Below, piece by piece: positions 9,724 to 19,854 of a stretch of 64,000 bases of DNA. Both the position numbers and the translations under genes were made by a program. The stretch lies in NCBI GenBank assembly GCA_030323885.1, contig CM059196.1, positions 35,256,481 through 35,320,480 on the forward strand, written 5' to 3'. Source of the stretch: Branchipolynoe longqiensis. Lineage: Eukaryota; Annelida; Polychaeta; Phyllodocida; Polynoidae. The notes under the pieces were generated by a model. That model was given only the letters and a program-made list of their open reading frames with translations, did no database searches and was not told the DNA's origin. Within the stretch, counting starts at the first letter, position 1; every line of letters begins with the position of its first letter.

Positions 9724-10087
9724 GTGATTAGGGTTGGTTGGTTGTTGGAGTTTCACACCCTGACAACATCTAAGGTAATATCAGGATGGGTACCGACGTG
9801 TGACAGTGCACACTCATGGCAACTTTATAGTGCTGCCCCACTGGGAGAATAGGCTGTTAGCACCATGACCTGATATCCCACTCAGTCACAATATCCTGAC
9901 ACTGAACCAACCAGTATATGCCCTATCCTAACAATGCCGAGCGGCAGGCTAGGAAGCGATAATTATCAATTTTTGAGTCATTGGTTTGATTGGACCAGGG
10001 TTCGAACCTGTGGGTTCGAATCCCGCGATCTACCAAAACGGGAGACGGACGCTGAAGTCATTCGGCCATCCCGTCTGGTGATTAGGG
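9724..10087 (-). mobile_element. Full-length SINE-A with 10 bp TSD
   Basis: GTGATTAGGG at 9724-9733 and 10078-10087 flanks the element at 9734-10077. On the minus strand the head is variant: the B-box segment is duplicated (gttcgaacctgtgggttcga), and an 'ccgtctcccgttttggtag' insert replaces the usual head middle. The same variant head is seen near 28360-28420. Confidence 0.93.
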
Positions 10088-10178
10088 AGGTGTGCAAACG
10101 TAGGCTCCACCTGATATGAGGAAGGTGAGGTCGCCGTATCCCACTGATGGGCGTTGTAGTAACCATGGATACAGCAGG
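10088..10178. promoter_or_regulatory. X-box-like near-palindrome upstream of a G-rich tract
   Basis: GTAACCATGGATAC lies near 10159-10172, one base from the X-box consensus on its right half. Nothing else promoter-like is certain. Confidence 0.2.
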
Positions 10179-10179
10179 G

Positions 10180-10800
10180 TGCCTGAAGGGGAGTGGCGGG
10201 GCTGGGCGGGTCTAGGGGCGAGGCAGGGCGGGGCTAGGGGCGAGGCAAGCGGTGAAACGACAGGCGGAAGGGGGGTGGGGGGTTGGAGGTGGGTTGGAAG
10301 AGACGCCTGGGGCCTGAAGGTGGGAGGGTGTCGGGTGGTGTGGTGTAGGGGGGGGGGGGGGGGAGGGGGGGGGGGGGGCTGGCTGAAGCTGGGCGCTGAG
10401 TTACGACGGGCTGGATTGAGGGATTGCGGGGTTGGCGTGCGGGAGGAGGTACACATTGGGCAAGGAGGAGAAGGGATGCTGCAAGAGGGAGAGGGATAGG
10501 AGGAGAGGTAGTGAGGGGGAGAGGAAGGGGGGGGGGGGGGAGGGGGAGGGGAGGGAGGCGGGGAGGAGGGAGAGGTCGTGGCGAGGAAGTGGGAGGGAGA
10601 CGGCAGTGGGAGGAGAGGGAGGGGGCTAGAGGGAGGGGGAGGGGAGGGGGGAGTGGGAATAGAGGAGGTATGGAGGGGGAGGGGAAGGAGGCGAGGAGGA
10701 GGGAGAGGTAGAGGCGAGGAGGTGGGAGGGAGACGGCAGTGGGAGGAGCAGGGAAGGGGAGGAAGGGAGTGGGGAGGAGGGGGGAGGGAGGTTGTGGGCA
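10180..10800 (+). repeat. G-rich, purine-asymmetric tract
   Basis: The plus strand is almost only G and A from about 10440 to 10800 (ggagggggaggggaggg-type), with long G runs at 10348-10378. Many runs of four or more G's give strong potential for G-quadruplexes and triplex DNA. Proline-rich or Gly/Arg-rich frames on either strand are composition artefacts. Confidence 0.9.
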
Positions 10801-10904
10801 CCAAGTGGACTAGTTATGGGTAATTATAGGTGTATCCAACGGACGGGTGATGCCCTCTACCACTCCGATATTGCTAGACGAGGGCGGTGCGGTGTGTGTC
10901 CACA

Positions 10905-11026
10905 GGAATACCAAGTACCCGCCCGCCGCCAGGTGGTTTACTGCATTCTGGGAGACTGGTGATGTTTCCTTTATCGTCGGTGGCAATTCTTCCGTTTCAC
11001 TACTGGACGCTCACACCGCGTTTATG
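10905..11026 (+). CDS. Weak exon-like segment
   Basis: An AG (gtgtgtgtccacag) precedes an open stretch rich in non-repetitive codons, and GTAAGC follows at 11027. The phase giving an open frame reads YPPAARWFTAFWETGDVSF. That is unlike the surrounding simple-sequence translations, but no family is recognised. Chance is a real alternative. Confidence 0.22.
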
Positions 11027-11159
11027 TAAGCACTGGGCATTACTATGGACACACTTAGCGACTCTAGGGAAATCATAGTGTGTGTACATGTATATGTATA
11101 CATGATACACAGTATAGCACGGTTTATTTCGCGGTATATCACGGTTTGCAGTCATCTAA

Positions 11160-11543
11160 TAGGTGAATGTAAGAATGTAGGAATGTAAGCATGTAGGAAT
11201 GTAAGGATATGAGGATATAGGGATATAGTGATATAAGGGGTATAAGGGATATAAAGGCTATAACGGATATAGGGATATAATGATATATGGATACAAGGAA
11301 ATAAGGGATATATGGATATAAGGATATAGGGATATAAGGATATCAGGGATAGAGCGATATAAGGGTATACAAGCTATAAGGATATCGGGATATGAGGGAT
11401 ATACTGAAATAAGGATATAAGGGATATACGGACATAATGATGTAGGGATAGAGGGATATCAGGATATAACTGATATAGGGATAGAGGATATAGGGATATC
11501 AGGGATATAAGGGAATGCGGATAATGCAGTACCTATCTGCTAA
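11160..11543 (+). repeat. Minisatellite of ~8-10 bp units (gatataagg / gatataggg)
   Basis: Irregular units of gatatagg, gatataagg and tgatata type. The array resumes at 11930-12050, so it was one array before a LINE-tailed element inserted. Confidence 0.9.
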
Positions 11544-11929
11544 ACTGACACCCCTGCCTTGCAAAGTTATAAACCACTGCCTTGTGGTATAGGTTCTTGA
11601 TAGAACCAAAGGCTAAGGGAGCAAACCCTAACAGAAAACCATGCTTCCATGGCAGGGTTAAGGGCGGTGATGAAGGGAACTCCCAACATCTCCCGGCCAG
11701 CTACTGCAGGGACAAATAGCTTGCGCCTGTCTTGACATGTTCTTGCTGGTGTGAGACCTATATTTGCTCCCCTAGAGAGTGCTGCTAGTAACTTGCAAAA
11801 GCCAGCAGCACTTCAACACTTTGCAAGCAGCTTTTATGAAATGCACAACTGCACAAAATAGTGGCGGTTAAGAAATAAAAGCAGTCTTTGTCGCATTGCG
11901 ACCGACAGCGTGATGATGATGATGATGAA
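11544..11929 (+). mobile_element. ~390 bp non-autonomous element with LINE-type 3' end and (GAT)n tail
   Basis: Opens ctgacacccctgcc and ends accgacagcg followed by (tgatga)n. A second copy in reverse orientation (45211-45601) begins at the same base and ends the same way. The last ~65 bp match the 3' end of a LINE fragment at 56665-56955, including the codons just before its stop. This fits a SINE-like passenger using a LINE 3' end. Confidence 0.75.
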
Positions 11930-12050
11930 GGGATATAAGGATGTAGAGATATATGGACATAATGATATATGGATATAAGGGATAGAGGATATTAGGATAT
12001 AACGGATATAGGGATATGGAGATATAAAAATATAGGCACATGAGAATATA
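11930..12050 (+). repeat. Right part of the gatata minisatellite
   Basis: Continues the 11160-11543 array after the inserted element (ggatataaggatgtagagat and following units). Confidence 0.85.
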
Positions 12051-12219
12051 ATAGCAAGAAAAAGCTGTATAATAAATAGCAAATAATAGAGAACAGACAT
12101 ACAATATATATATTTGTCTTCAACAACTCGTGTGACCGGCGAATCTCTGCTATCCATAAGCTGACACTATTTCAATGTAAAATGTTGTTTGTTTAATTTC
12201 ATTGTTCTTTGAGTCCAGG

Positions 12220-12480
12220 AGAATATTCCTGCCAGTTCAGCTAGTGACATCTGTCCGAAGAATCTGGAACTACTCTAGTTGGGTACATTCCCCGACTGCC
12301 TATGATTTCACATGCTATATCTCCATAAAGTATCCTTGGAAAAGTAATGAAATACTTGATTATATTCAGATATTCATATCGCAACAGGATTCAAGGTCTT
12401 ATCCTTGTAATATATCTAAAAAGAAAAGACAACTATATTGTATTTTTGGGGTCTATTGCTCTTTTAGAAGACTGCTCTGG
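12220..12480 (-). repeat. Dispersed monomer of the 1-327 satellite-like unit
   Basis: Reverse complement of the window-start unit: ctggaactactctagttggg, cccgactgcctatg, tattcagatattcatatcg and caggattcaaggtcttatcc all match in order. It diverges to the right after about 12460. Confidence 0.8.
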
Positions 12481-12789
12481 TTGCAGAATGGTCCGTTGAA
12501 GGAAAGATTCTATATTTAATAGCAAAGATGCATTATACATTATAAACGGTATCCTAGTAATCCACAGTACTCATATAAGCATTGTTTTCTCATTATGATG
12601 GTTCTGCTTTGTTAAGGTTAACTAGGCAACAGATGCGTGGGACACAACAGTGAAAAAACGTCACACAATATCCCATAGACGTGCAGGGCAATAAGTGTCA
12701 GTTCTAGGGCTGGTATTAATATCTGCAGTTCATAACAAGGGCAGTTAATTTAAATTCGGATTAGTGGCCGCATATTACTTGTCCTTATA
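12481..12789. other. No feature recognised
   Basis: About 300 bp, AT-rich, no repeat match or coding evidence. Confidence 0.4.
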
Positions 12790-13108
12790 CCCCTGTCACA
12801 TTATGATGCTTCTTGCCCGGCATGTGCCTAACGTTATTCCAGCGATGTCGACGTGCTTCTGACATCGCCATAATGTTGGCACCCACGCGTTGTCGCACAT
12901 TGTTGGTCGTCGAAAGTTTTGTGCAAGCACAAAACTTTGCCGATCCGATGACATGCTCTGCCGACCCTCGTCGACCATCGCCATCCGTCAACGAATACCA
13001 ACGCGCGCCTAACGCACGCGTAACGCATCCTGACATTTCCCGATGTTCCGACAAAAAATCACATACGTCGACACGCGTAGGCGAGAAGCGTCATAATGTG
13101 ACAGCCCC
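12790..13108. mobile_element. Foldback element P (319 bp) with central perfect palindrome
   Basis: Terminal inverted repeats: CTGTCACATTATGATGCTTCT at the left and its complement (one mismatch) at the right. The core holds a perfect inverted repeat, AAAGTTTTGTGC / GCACAAAACTTT, at 12913-12938. The interior is CpG-rich (many acgc and cgtcg) in an AT-rich context. A larger relative with the same ends and central hairpin type is at 47655-48312. ORFs inside it on both strands reflect the palindrome. Confidence 0.8.
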
Positions 13109-13114
13109 ATAAGG

Positions 13115-13578
13115 GTCTGGGACGTAGCTCAGGCGGTAGGGGGGTCCCCCTGTGAAGGTGTCTATCCTATCGATCCTGTTCAGTGGACCCATTTGCAGTT
13201 TCGGCTATTTTCCATTCCAACCAGTGGTCCACAATTTGTTCCTCAAAAGTTGTTGTATGTGTTGTCCTGTCTGTGGGAAAATGCATATAAAAGAATATAA
13301 AAGAGCCATTACTGCTTATCGGATTTTCCGTTCCAACCAGTGGTCTATAATTTCTTCCTTAAAAGTTGTTGTATGTGTTGTCCTGTCTGTGGGAAAATGC
13401 ATATAAAAGAATATAAAAGACCCCTTGCTGCTTATGGGAAAGAGTAGCCTATGTGATGGCAGGAGGTTTCCTGCCTAGAAATATGTCAGAATGACCCTAC
13501 GTTTGATGTCCAATAGTCGATGATATGAAAATCAATGTGCTCAAGAGGCATTATTAAATAAAACAAGCTTTACTTGTT
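13115..13578 (+). mobile_element. SINE-B with internal tandem duplication
   Basis: Head gggacgtagctcaggcggta and 3' end attaaataaaacaagcttt are present. A ~120 bp middle part (ttccaaccagtggtc... to catataaaagaatataaaag) is repeated twice in tandem, with the second copy starting near 13330. This makes it longer than other copies. Confidence 0.88.
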
Positions 13579-13654
13579 TGTATAGTAATTGTCCTTATTC
13601 CCCATCACATCGCTTTCTCAGCAGGTATTTCTGTGTGTAGCAATGTGTTCATAT

Positions 13655-14060
13655 AAACTTGATGTTCAAAGAGCAGATGAGATGCTCTCCGCATGAGGGA
13701 GATTGTGGCTCATGGGTTCGATTCCCAGCCGAGACAAAGCAAATACTTACCAAGATATACTTGATGTCCAAAGAGCAGATGAGATGCTCTCCGCATGAGG
13801 GAGATTGTGGCTCATGGGTTCGATTCCCAGCCGAGACAAAGCAAATACTTACCAAGATCTATACCTATGGCTACCTTGAATAACCCTGGGTATTATTAGG
13901 ATAGGCCAGGACTGATTGGCTCAGTTTTTGGATAAAGTGACTGAATGGGATAGTGGCTCTTGATAAGTATGGTATTCCAGTGAGGCAGCACTATAAAGTA
14001 ACCATCAGCATCCAGTGTCACAACCCGGTGTAAAATTTCCCGATATTTAGACATTGGCGA
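13655..14060 (+). mobile_element. SINE-A variant with tandemly duplicated head
   Basis: A ~100 bp head unit (agagcagatgagatgctctc ... gttcgattcccagccgaga) occurs twice, at about 13665 and 13768. A normal but degraded SINE-A body follows (tattattaggatag, ggcagcactataaagta). The A-box part is replaced by a sequence not seen in other copies. Confidence 0.8.
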
Positions 14061-14379
14061 ATGTGTGAACTAGTCTATAGTAATTTCAATTGTTATATAA
14101 AAAGGTAAATGGTATATAGAGCTAGAGGCATTAAGGTATTAGGTGGTGCTGGTGATCCTCTGCTGAGTTTGACAGTTATGTAGTTAGAGATAGTGTGAGA
14201 AGGGAACTCCTTTTAGTGTGACACAGCCTTATAAGCTCTGTTCACATACCCCCTCCCCCCCAACTGTTATGTACGGATCACTGCACACCCATACACAACA
14301 GGGCACTGTAGCCATAAACAACCAAGGCTTGGATACAAGCATATTGAATGTCCATTGGTTGATTGGAGAATGCCTACTG
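14061..14379. other. No clear feature
   Basis: Possible upstream part of the LTR-like segment that follows, including a cattggttgattggagaatg CCAAT-type motif (reverse) near 14355. No coding signal. Confidence 0.35.
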
Positions 14380-14610
14380 CTAATTGGAGGAGCTGATCAG
14401 GTGTGACATCCATCTTGGATTCATATATAATATTCATATATAATAATAAATCTGAGGGTGTAAGCTCTCTGTCTTTCTGTACACTTCTACTCTACCTTTC
14501 TCTTGCCTGTAGTGATCTCATATTTAGCCTACCTACACAACCACAGCTGCCAGCCGTCGACTTTACACCGGTACCCATCCTGCTATCTCCTGAGAGTGTG
14601 TGATAGTTGT
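14380..14610 (+). mobile_element. LTR-like segment, second copy
   Basis: Same order of features as 4200-4390: TATA-rich part with AATAAA, tctgagg, a ctctctgtctttctgt tract, then tagcctacctacacaaccac. It may be a remnant of the same LTR family. No terminal TG...CA and no TSD were identified. Confidence 0.35.
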
Positions 14611-14639
14611 CAATTAAAGAGTTGAAATTTCAATCGCAG

Positions 14640-14830
14640 AGAATTTGTTTTCCCCATACCACCACTACTCCCTAGTCTATCTAGGTAAATGCTGAACAGC
14701 AGACTAGGCAATGACAATCATACACTTTTAAGTCCATAGTTTCACTCTGCCAAGGTTCGAACTCCAATGTTCTAATCCCATGGGTAGCAGCAGCCCCTGC
14801 AGTCATTTGTCCAAGATATCTGGTTGCAAG
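14640..14830 (-). mobile_element. Degraded SINE-A remnant
   Basis: agactaggcaatgacaatca and ccaaggttcgaactcc resemble the reverse complement of the SINE-A head-to-body junction, but divergence is high. Confidence 0.4.
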
Positions 14831-14940
14831 ATCTTGGGTCCTCAGATGTGACTAAGACGTACGCAAACCGCCCATCTACTTCAACCCTCACCATTCTATG
14901 CGCATCACCGTCTGTCCGACGGTCGCAGTGCAATAAGGGC

Positions 14941-14997
14941 CACTTCCGGTGCAGCGTAAGTTTCACTCGGTGCTTAATTATTGAGACACCGGAAGTG
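14941..14997. promoter_or_regulatory. Inverted pair of ETS-like sites
   Basis: CACTTCCGGTG (14941-14951) and CACCGGAAGTG (14987-14997) are exact reverse complements 35 bp apart, each with the ACCGGAAGT core used by ETS-family factors. Two further ACCGGAAGT sites are at 46018 and 46040. Function is not shown. Confidence 0.3.
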
Positions 14998-15126
14998 TAG
15001 AAGGGATTATAAAGACATCAGCATGATCCAAGTGTCACGCGCCAACAGTAGGCCTTTTATTACTACAGCGACAACAAATATGACCAGTGTTCTCACCGTA
15101 CTACAATACTGATCATATCATAAGAA

Positions 15127-15465
15127 AGTTTGCTTTATTTAATGACGCCTCTAGAGCACATTGATTTTCATCTTTGGCTATTGGATGTCAAGCATATGGT
15201 CATTCTGACATATTTCTTTGGAGGAAACCTGCTGCCGCCACATAAGCAACTTTTTCCGATAAGCAGCAGCAAGGGGTATTTATATGCACTTTCCCAGAGA
15301 CAGGACAGCACCGACCACAGCCTTTGATGAACCAGTTGTGGACCACTGGTTGGAATGGAAAATAACCCAAACTGCAAATGTGTCCACTGAGCAGGATCGA
15401 GCTGATGACCCACACTTTCACAGGTGGACACTGTACTGCCTGAGCTACGTCCCGCTCCCATCATC
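15127..15465 (-). mobile_element. Full-length SINE-B
   Basis: Minus strand: head from gagcgggacgtagctcaggc (about 15460) through tccattccaaccagtggtcc and the ggaggaaacctgctgccgcc region to the 3' end at 15127. The (gtatgtcacccactgactgc)x2 duplication next to it (15470-15515) is local. Confidence 0.9.
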
Positions 15466-15604
15466 ACATCGTATGTCACCCACTGACTGCATATCGTATG
15501 TCACCCACTGACTGCATGGGCCAGCCAGCATTGAACTTCAACACAATACACTCTTTGTGAAAAGACTAGAAACGGTGGCCAAGTCGCTAGAGCGTAGTGG
15601 GGAT

Positions 15605-15840
15605 TTTGTTTGTTTTGTTTGTTTAATGACCCCCGAGCACAAAAAGTAATTGGGGGTCATACAGTGCTTACTTTATGATTAAGCACTATGTTGAGTACCT
15701 ATGCTGTACACTATACATCATAGGTTGCTCCCTCACTTTCTTTTTATGTTCAGAATGGGTTGTGCTGCACACAATGCAACACATTCCACTTCCACTATGT
15801 ACAAATCAAATGTGATCGCTCCAACGGCTGGAAGACCAAA
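15605..15840. repeat. Repeat containing 'gtttgtttaatgacccc(c)gagcac'
   Basis: The opening phrase recurs at about 56624-56665 (gtttaacgacccccc...cagcac) next to a LINE 3' end. Possibly part of an unclassified element. Confidence 0.35.
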
Positions 15841-16354
15841 CAGATTTTTTTTTGTTTAAGTAAAGAATTCATTTCAAACAGGTGAAATAGAGCACAGAAT
15901 TGTATGTCAAAAGAGCATACAACTGTGGTAACATCACATGTGGTATATGATGAATAAAATCGAACAATAAAAGACTGTTCAAGTTAGAAATAGAAAATGC
16001 GCAGTTTGGCCATTTGAATCCACTACAGTGATTGATTGATTGATTGATTGGTGGTTGCATAGGCCATATTCACGGCGAGAAATGTTTGTTTTTTGTTCAA
16101 ACCATCGCTTTTACATGTAAAAGCAGACAATCAATTATGTGCCAATAGACACTAATTAAATTAGAAAGCTCACAATCATATATCTGTGGTCAAGGGAAAC
16201 AAATTCCCATAGAAAAAGAAAAGTTTCATTAATAATTAATAGAATCCATTTAGTAAACTATATAAGGTGGTACAGTCCAGCTGCCCTCAAAAAGGCTAAA
16301 ATGTTTTCCTGTTTTACCTTAGTAAAAAGGTCATGCATACTGCCTGCAGTGTAG
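15841..16354. other. No feature recognised
   Basis: AT-rich DNA with a small (gatt)n microsatellite at 16029-16050 and otherwise no recognisable content. Confidence 0.4.
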
Positions 16355-16548
16355 AACCGTTGGCGCAGGGCCAAAAAATAAAATGACTGACTTAAAAAAC
16401 TTATACTTATCGCTACCTAGCCTTGGCTAGCTCAGTATCGGGATATTGTCACCGAGTCTGAAATCGGTTCATGGCATGAGTTTGCACTGTCACAAGGCTT
16501 ATGTGACTGTGAATGTTGCCAGGATGTAAAACTCCAACAAACGAATTT
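16355..16548 (+). mobile_element. SINE-A with large internal deletion
   Basis: Body fragment ttatacttatcgctacctag, then ctagctcagtatcgggat, then tgttgccaggatgtaaaact tail. The central box is mostly deleted. Confidence 0.75.
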
Positions 16549-16873
16549 TAATGAAGAGTTCCAGGAAGACGTTCAATCAGTGAATTACTTTAATTTCAAA
16601 TCCAAAAGGACAAATTGGGTGATGATGATTTAGTTTAGTATCTTTTGCGGCCAGAATTGAATCCGAGGGGATGGTAATAATTATTATATAGATTTTCAAT
16701 AAGATGCCAACGCACAGACGCATGTAGATATATCTGCGCGTCCACTGCCACATGTGACATACTTACAAAGTCAAGTAATACTTTCTTAGTTTTGCTGACG
16801 ATCAAACTGCACGTGGTTGCAGGATTTTAGACTTTTAATGGTAGAGCATTATTCCTTCCCAGAGAATAAAATA

Positions 16874-17140
16874 CTCAACACACCTGTCTCTTCAACACAC
16901 CTGTCTATTCAACCCACCTGTCTCTTCAACACACCTGCCTCTCTGTCTCTTCAGCAACCTGTATCTTCAACACACCTGCCTCTTCAACACACCTGCCTAT
17001 TCAACACACCTGCCTCTTCAAATCACCTGTCTCTTCAACACACCTGTCTCTTCAACACACGTGTCTCTTCAACACACCTGTCTCTTCAACACACCTGTCT
17101 CTTCAACACACCTGTCTCTTCAACACACCTGCCTCTTTCT
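16874..17140 (+). repeat. 17 bp minisatellite (tctcttcaacacacctg)n
   Basis: About 14-15 head-to-tail copies with small changes. The Ser/Thr/His/Leu-rich frame across it follows the repeat period and is not evidence for a protein. Confidence 0.92.
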
Positions 17141-18264
17141 TGTTATATCTGTTGACGACATGGCCACTGAGAATTTCCCCTTTTTTCTTGACTTCACAGT
17201 CAGCAAACATCCTCTGATGTGACTGACACCTGTCAACATTTGGTGGAAGTGAGGAGGGCCGCAGGTGGCATCACCGGTACAGTGATATGTCTGATAGAGT
17301 AGAACAATGTGATAATAATTTCCTTACATATCTTGATAATTGTATATTGTGCTATAGATCACATATAAATATATATGAATATATATATACATTTATATCC
17401 GGCCATTTATATCCGGCCATTTACTGGTGGCGGCAGCGGCTAGAGCAGGAACTAATATGCGTGTCTTTAGTTGCGCACCCATAATGCATGGAATATGGCG
17501 GGAAGCATATTCATATTTATATTCCCGTAAGGTTATTATAGAGCGCATACAAAATACCGGCGAAATGTAAAAGCAACGCTGATTTTATTATAAAACTGGA
17601 AACACAAATATCTGTTAGTAGATGGGAGACAGGATTATCTCATGACACAGAAGGGGAGCCTTTGAGGATTGTTGCATAACCTCCCTCAGAAGTGAGTCTG
17701 TAAGGATGATGCTCCCGGGCTGATACAAGGCATGGGGGTGGAAGAGGGGGGTAGGGACCGGAAGTCTACAAGAAGCTTGATGCGCGCGCAGCGTGTGCCC
17801 AGCGGGTGTGACAGGTAGGCGGGTCATCTCTCAGATGGAGACATTCAGGTGCGTACAGGTGTGTACAGGTGGAAGATGTGAAAAAGGACAAAGTTGGCAT
17901 TTTTTGTATAGCAGTATTATTTTTAATGTTATGTTTTTAGGGGAGTTTTTGTTTTTGTTGTACAAACAGTTTACATCGCCCATTCCTACAAATATTTTAA
18001 AAGGTGGTGCAGTCATTAACCGAAAGTAAAGTGATGCTACTTATAATTATTCTCTAGCGGTTAGTAGATGAGAATTAGATACTTTTAATATGTCCATGGC
18101 GATCTGAGAATTTCCCATTTTCTCGACTTGACGGCCCACGAGAACTCATACACTTTTGTCTGCATTAAATCATTTCGAAAAAAATATAGCGATCTTCAGT
18201 GGCCTCACGTGCAAGGAATCACGTGCACTGGTAAACGTGGCTAGACTGATTACTTCATGGAATA
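17141..18264. other. Gene-poor stretch with a duplicated phrase
   Basis: About 1.1 kb. A ~35 bp phrase, ctgagaatttccc followed by a T-rich run and tcgacttgac, appears near 17168 and 18107. A TATA-rich patch is at 17365-17400, with atttatatccggcc twice near 17391-17420. No convincing exon. Confidence 0.4.
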
Positions 18265-18436
18265 CCACACGCGGTGGTCTAATCGGTAGAGCGCAGGCTT
18301 CCCGTGCGGAAGGTCGGGAGTTTGAATCCCGGCCGAGACAAATCTATGATTTATAAAATTGAGACCTAGTCAGGCGCTCGGTATTAATATAATAGGGCAA
18401 CAACTGGTTTGCACCTGTAGTATCAAGATAATTTGA
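18265..18436 (+). mobile_element. SINE-A head and body, cut off by a minisatellite
   Basis: Intact head (cgcggtggtctaatcggtag, ggtcgggagtttgaatcccg) and body as far as atcaagataatttga. The sequence passes directly into the gtgtgtatagggtgggg minisatellite where the SINE 3' half should be. Confidence 0.88.
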
Positions 18437-19345
18437 ATAGGGTGGGGTGTGTGTAAAGGGTGTTGTGTGTATAGGGTGTTGTGTGTATAGGGTCGGGTGA
18501 GTATAGGGTGGGGTGTCTATGGGTGGTGTGTGTATCGGGTATGGTGTGCATAAGGTGAGGTGTGTATAGGATGGGGTGTGTATAGGGTGGGATGTGTATA
18601 GGGTGGGGTGTGTGTGGATAGGGTGGCATGTGTATATGGTATGGTGTGTATAGGGTGGGGTGTGTATAGGGTGGTGTATGCATAGGGTGAGATGTGTATA
18701 GGGCTGGGATGTATGAATATCGTGGGGTGTGTGATTAGGGTTTGGGTGTGTATAGGGTGGGGTATGTATAGGGGGTGTGTATATGGTGGTGTGTGTATAG
18801 AGTGGGTGTGTAGGGGTGTTTATAGGGGTGTGTATAGGGTGGGTGGTGTATGCAAAGGGTGAGTTGTGTATAGGGTTGGGATGTATGAATATGGTTGGGT
18901 GTGTACACAGGGTTGGTGTATGCATACTGTATGTATAGGGTGAGGTGTTGTATAGGGTGTTGGCCTGGATAAGGTTGTGTGTGTATTCGGAGCGATTTGC
19001 ATATAGGCATATGTGTGTATGCGCACTAGGGTATGTGCATTGGGTAGGGTGTGGATATGTTGGGGTGTGTATAGGGCAGGGTATGCATAGGGTTGGGTGT
19101 GTGTACAGGGTGGAATGTATTATAACTTCTATAAGGGGGGGGTGTAGTGGAGTGTATGCACACCGGTGTGTGTACATGGTTGGGCGTGTTCACAGGGATG
19201 GGTGTGTATATAGGGTTGGGTGTGTATACAGGGTTGGGCGTGTGCAGAGGGTTGGATGTGTATATAGGGTGGGGCATGTATATAGGATGGGTTGGGGTGC
19301 GTGCAGAGGGTGTGTCTACACAGTTGGATATGTTTATAGCATAGG
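18437..19345 (+). repeat. ~16-18 bp minisatellite (gtgtgtatagggtgggg)n
   Basis: Roughly 50 imperfect units over 0.9 kb, strongly G/T-rich on the plus strand. His/Thr/Pro-rich minus-strand frames are repeat artefacts. Confidence 0.92.
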
Positions 19346-19850
19346 GCTGCCCTAGTGGAGGTGATAGTACCGTCTACCGCCGCCAAGTGACGCTGTTTAT
19401 ACCAACATGGCCGACATGAGCAGCTAATCGCGTTGTCTCTACTTCTTAATGACGTTAGCAGCAACGTGCGACCCCGTTACTCTCCCAGGCACTGGGGACG
19501 CTGCACTGACAGCAGCGCCACCTAACAATTAACAACGCAAAACTACATCCATTTCCAGTTTGCCCCATCTCACAGTCGGCCTGAAACGGTCCCCTGTGAT
19601 GCTTTAATTATACTCAGCCTTCCACGACCATGTATTTGCCATAAAATATATGTATATCACTTTTATTTTATTTTTTAAAGATTTTTTTTGTCAAAGGTGG
19701 GCTGCGGAAAGTGGGGAGAGAAGGGGGATTGAGTCGCTGATCTCTTGTTATTAGGGTGCTTGAGTGAAGATGGATAAGGTGGTAGTGGTGGTGCGGGTGC
19801 GGGGTGGAGGTGGGGAGGTTGGTTGGGAGAAGTTGAGAAGGGTTCTGCCT
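19346..19850. other. Non-repeat stretch
   Basis: 19360-19600 is moderately GC-rich (gtctaccgccgccaagtgac, cagcagcgccacctaac) and could hold short exon or regulatory DNA, but I cannot define boundaries. 19640-19850 is T-rich then G-rich low-complexity DNA. Confidence 0.35.
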
Positions 19851-19854
19851 CCTA

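Noticed and set aside
10082..10804. 240-codon proline-rich minus-strand frame
   Set aside because: Complement of the G-rich tract; composition-driven.
12785..13112. Opposing ORFs inside foldback element P
   Set aside because: The element is palindromic and CpG-rich, so both strands stay open; no transposase motif.
18344..19177. 277-codon minus-strand Thr/His/Pro-rich frame
   Set aside because: Arises from a 16-18 bp minisatellite.
18437..19345. Telomere-like repeat because of agggtgggg words
   Set aside because: Unit is 16-18 bp and lacks TTAGGG periodicity.
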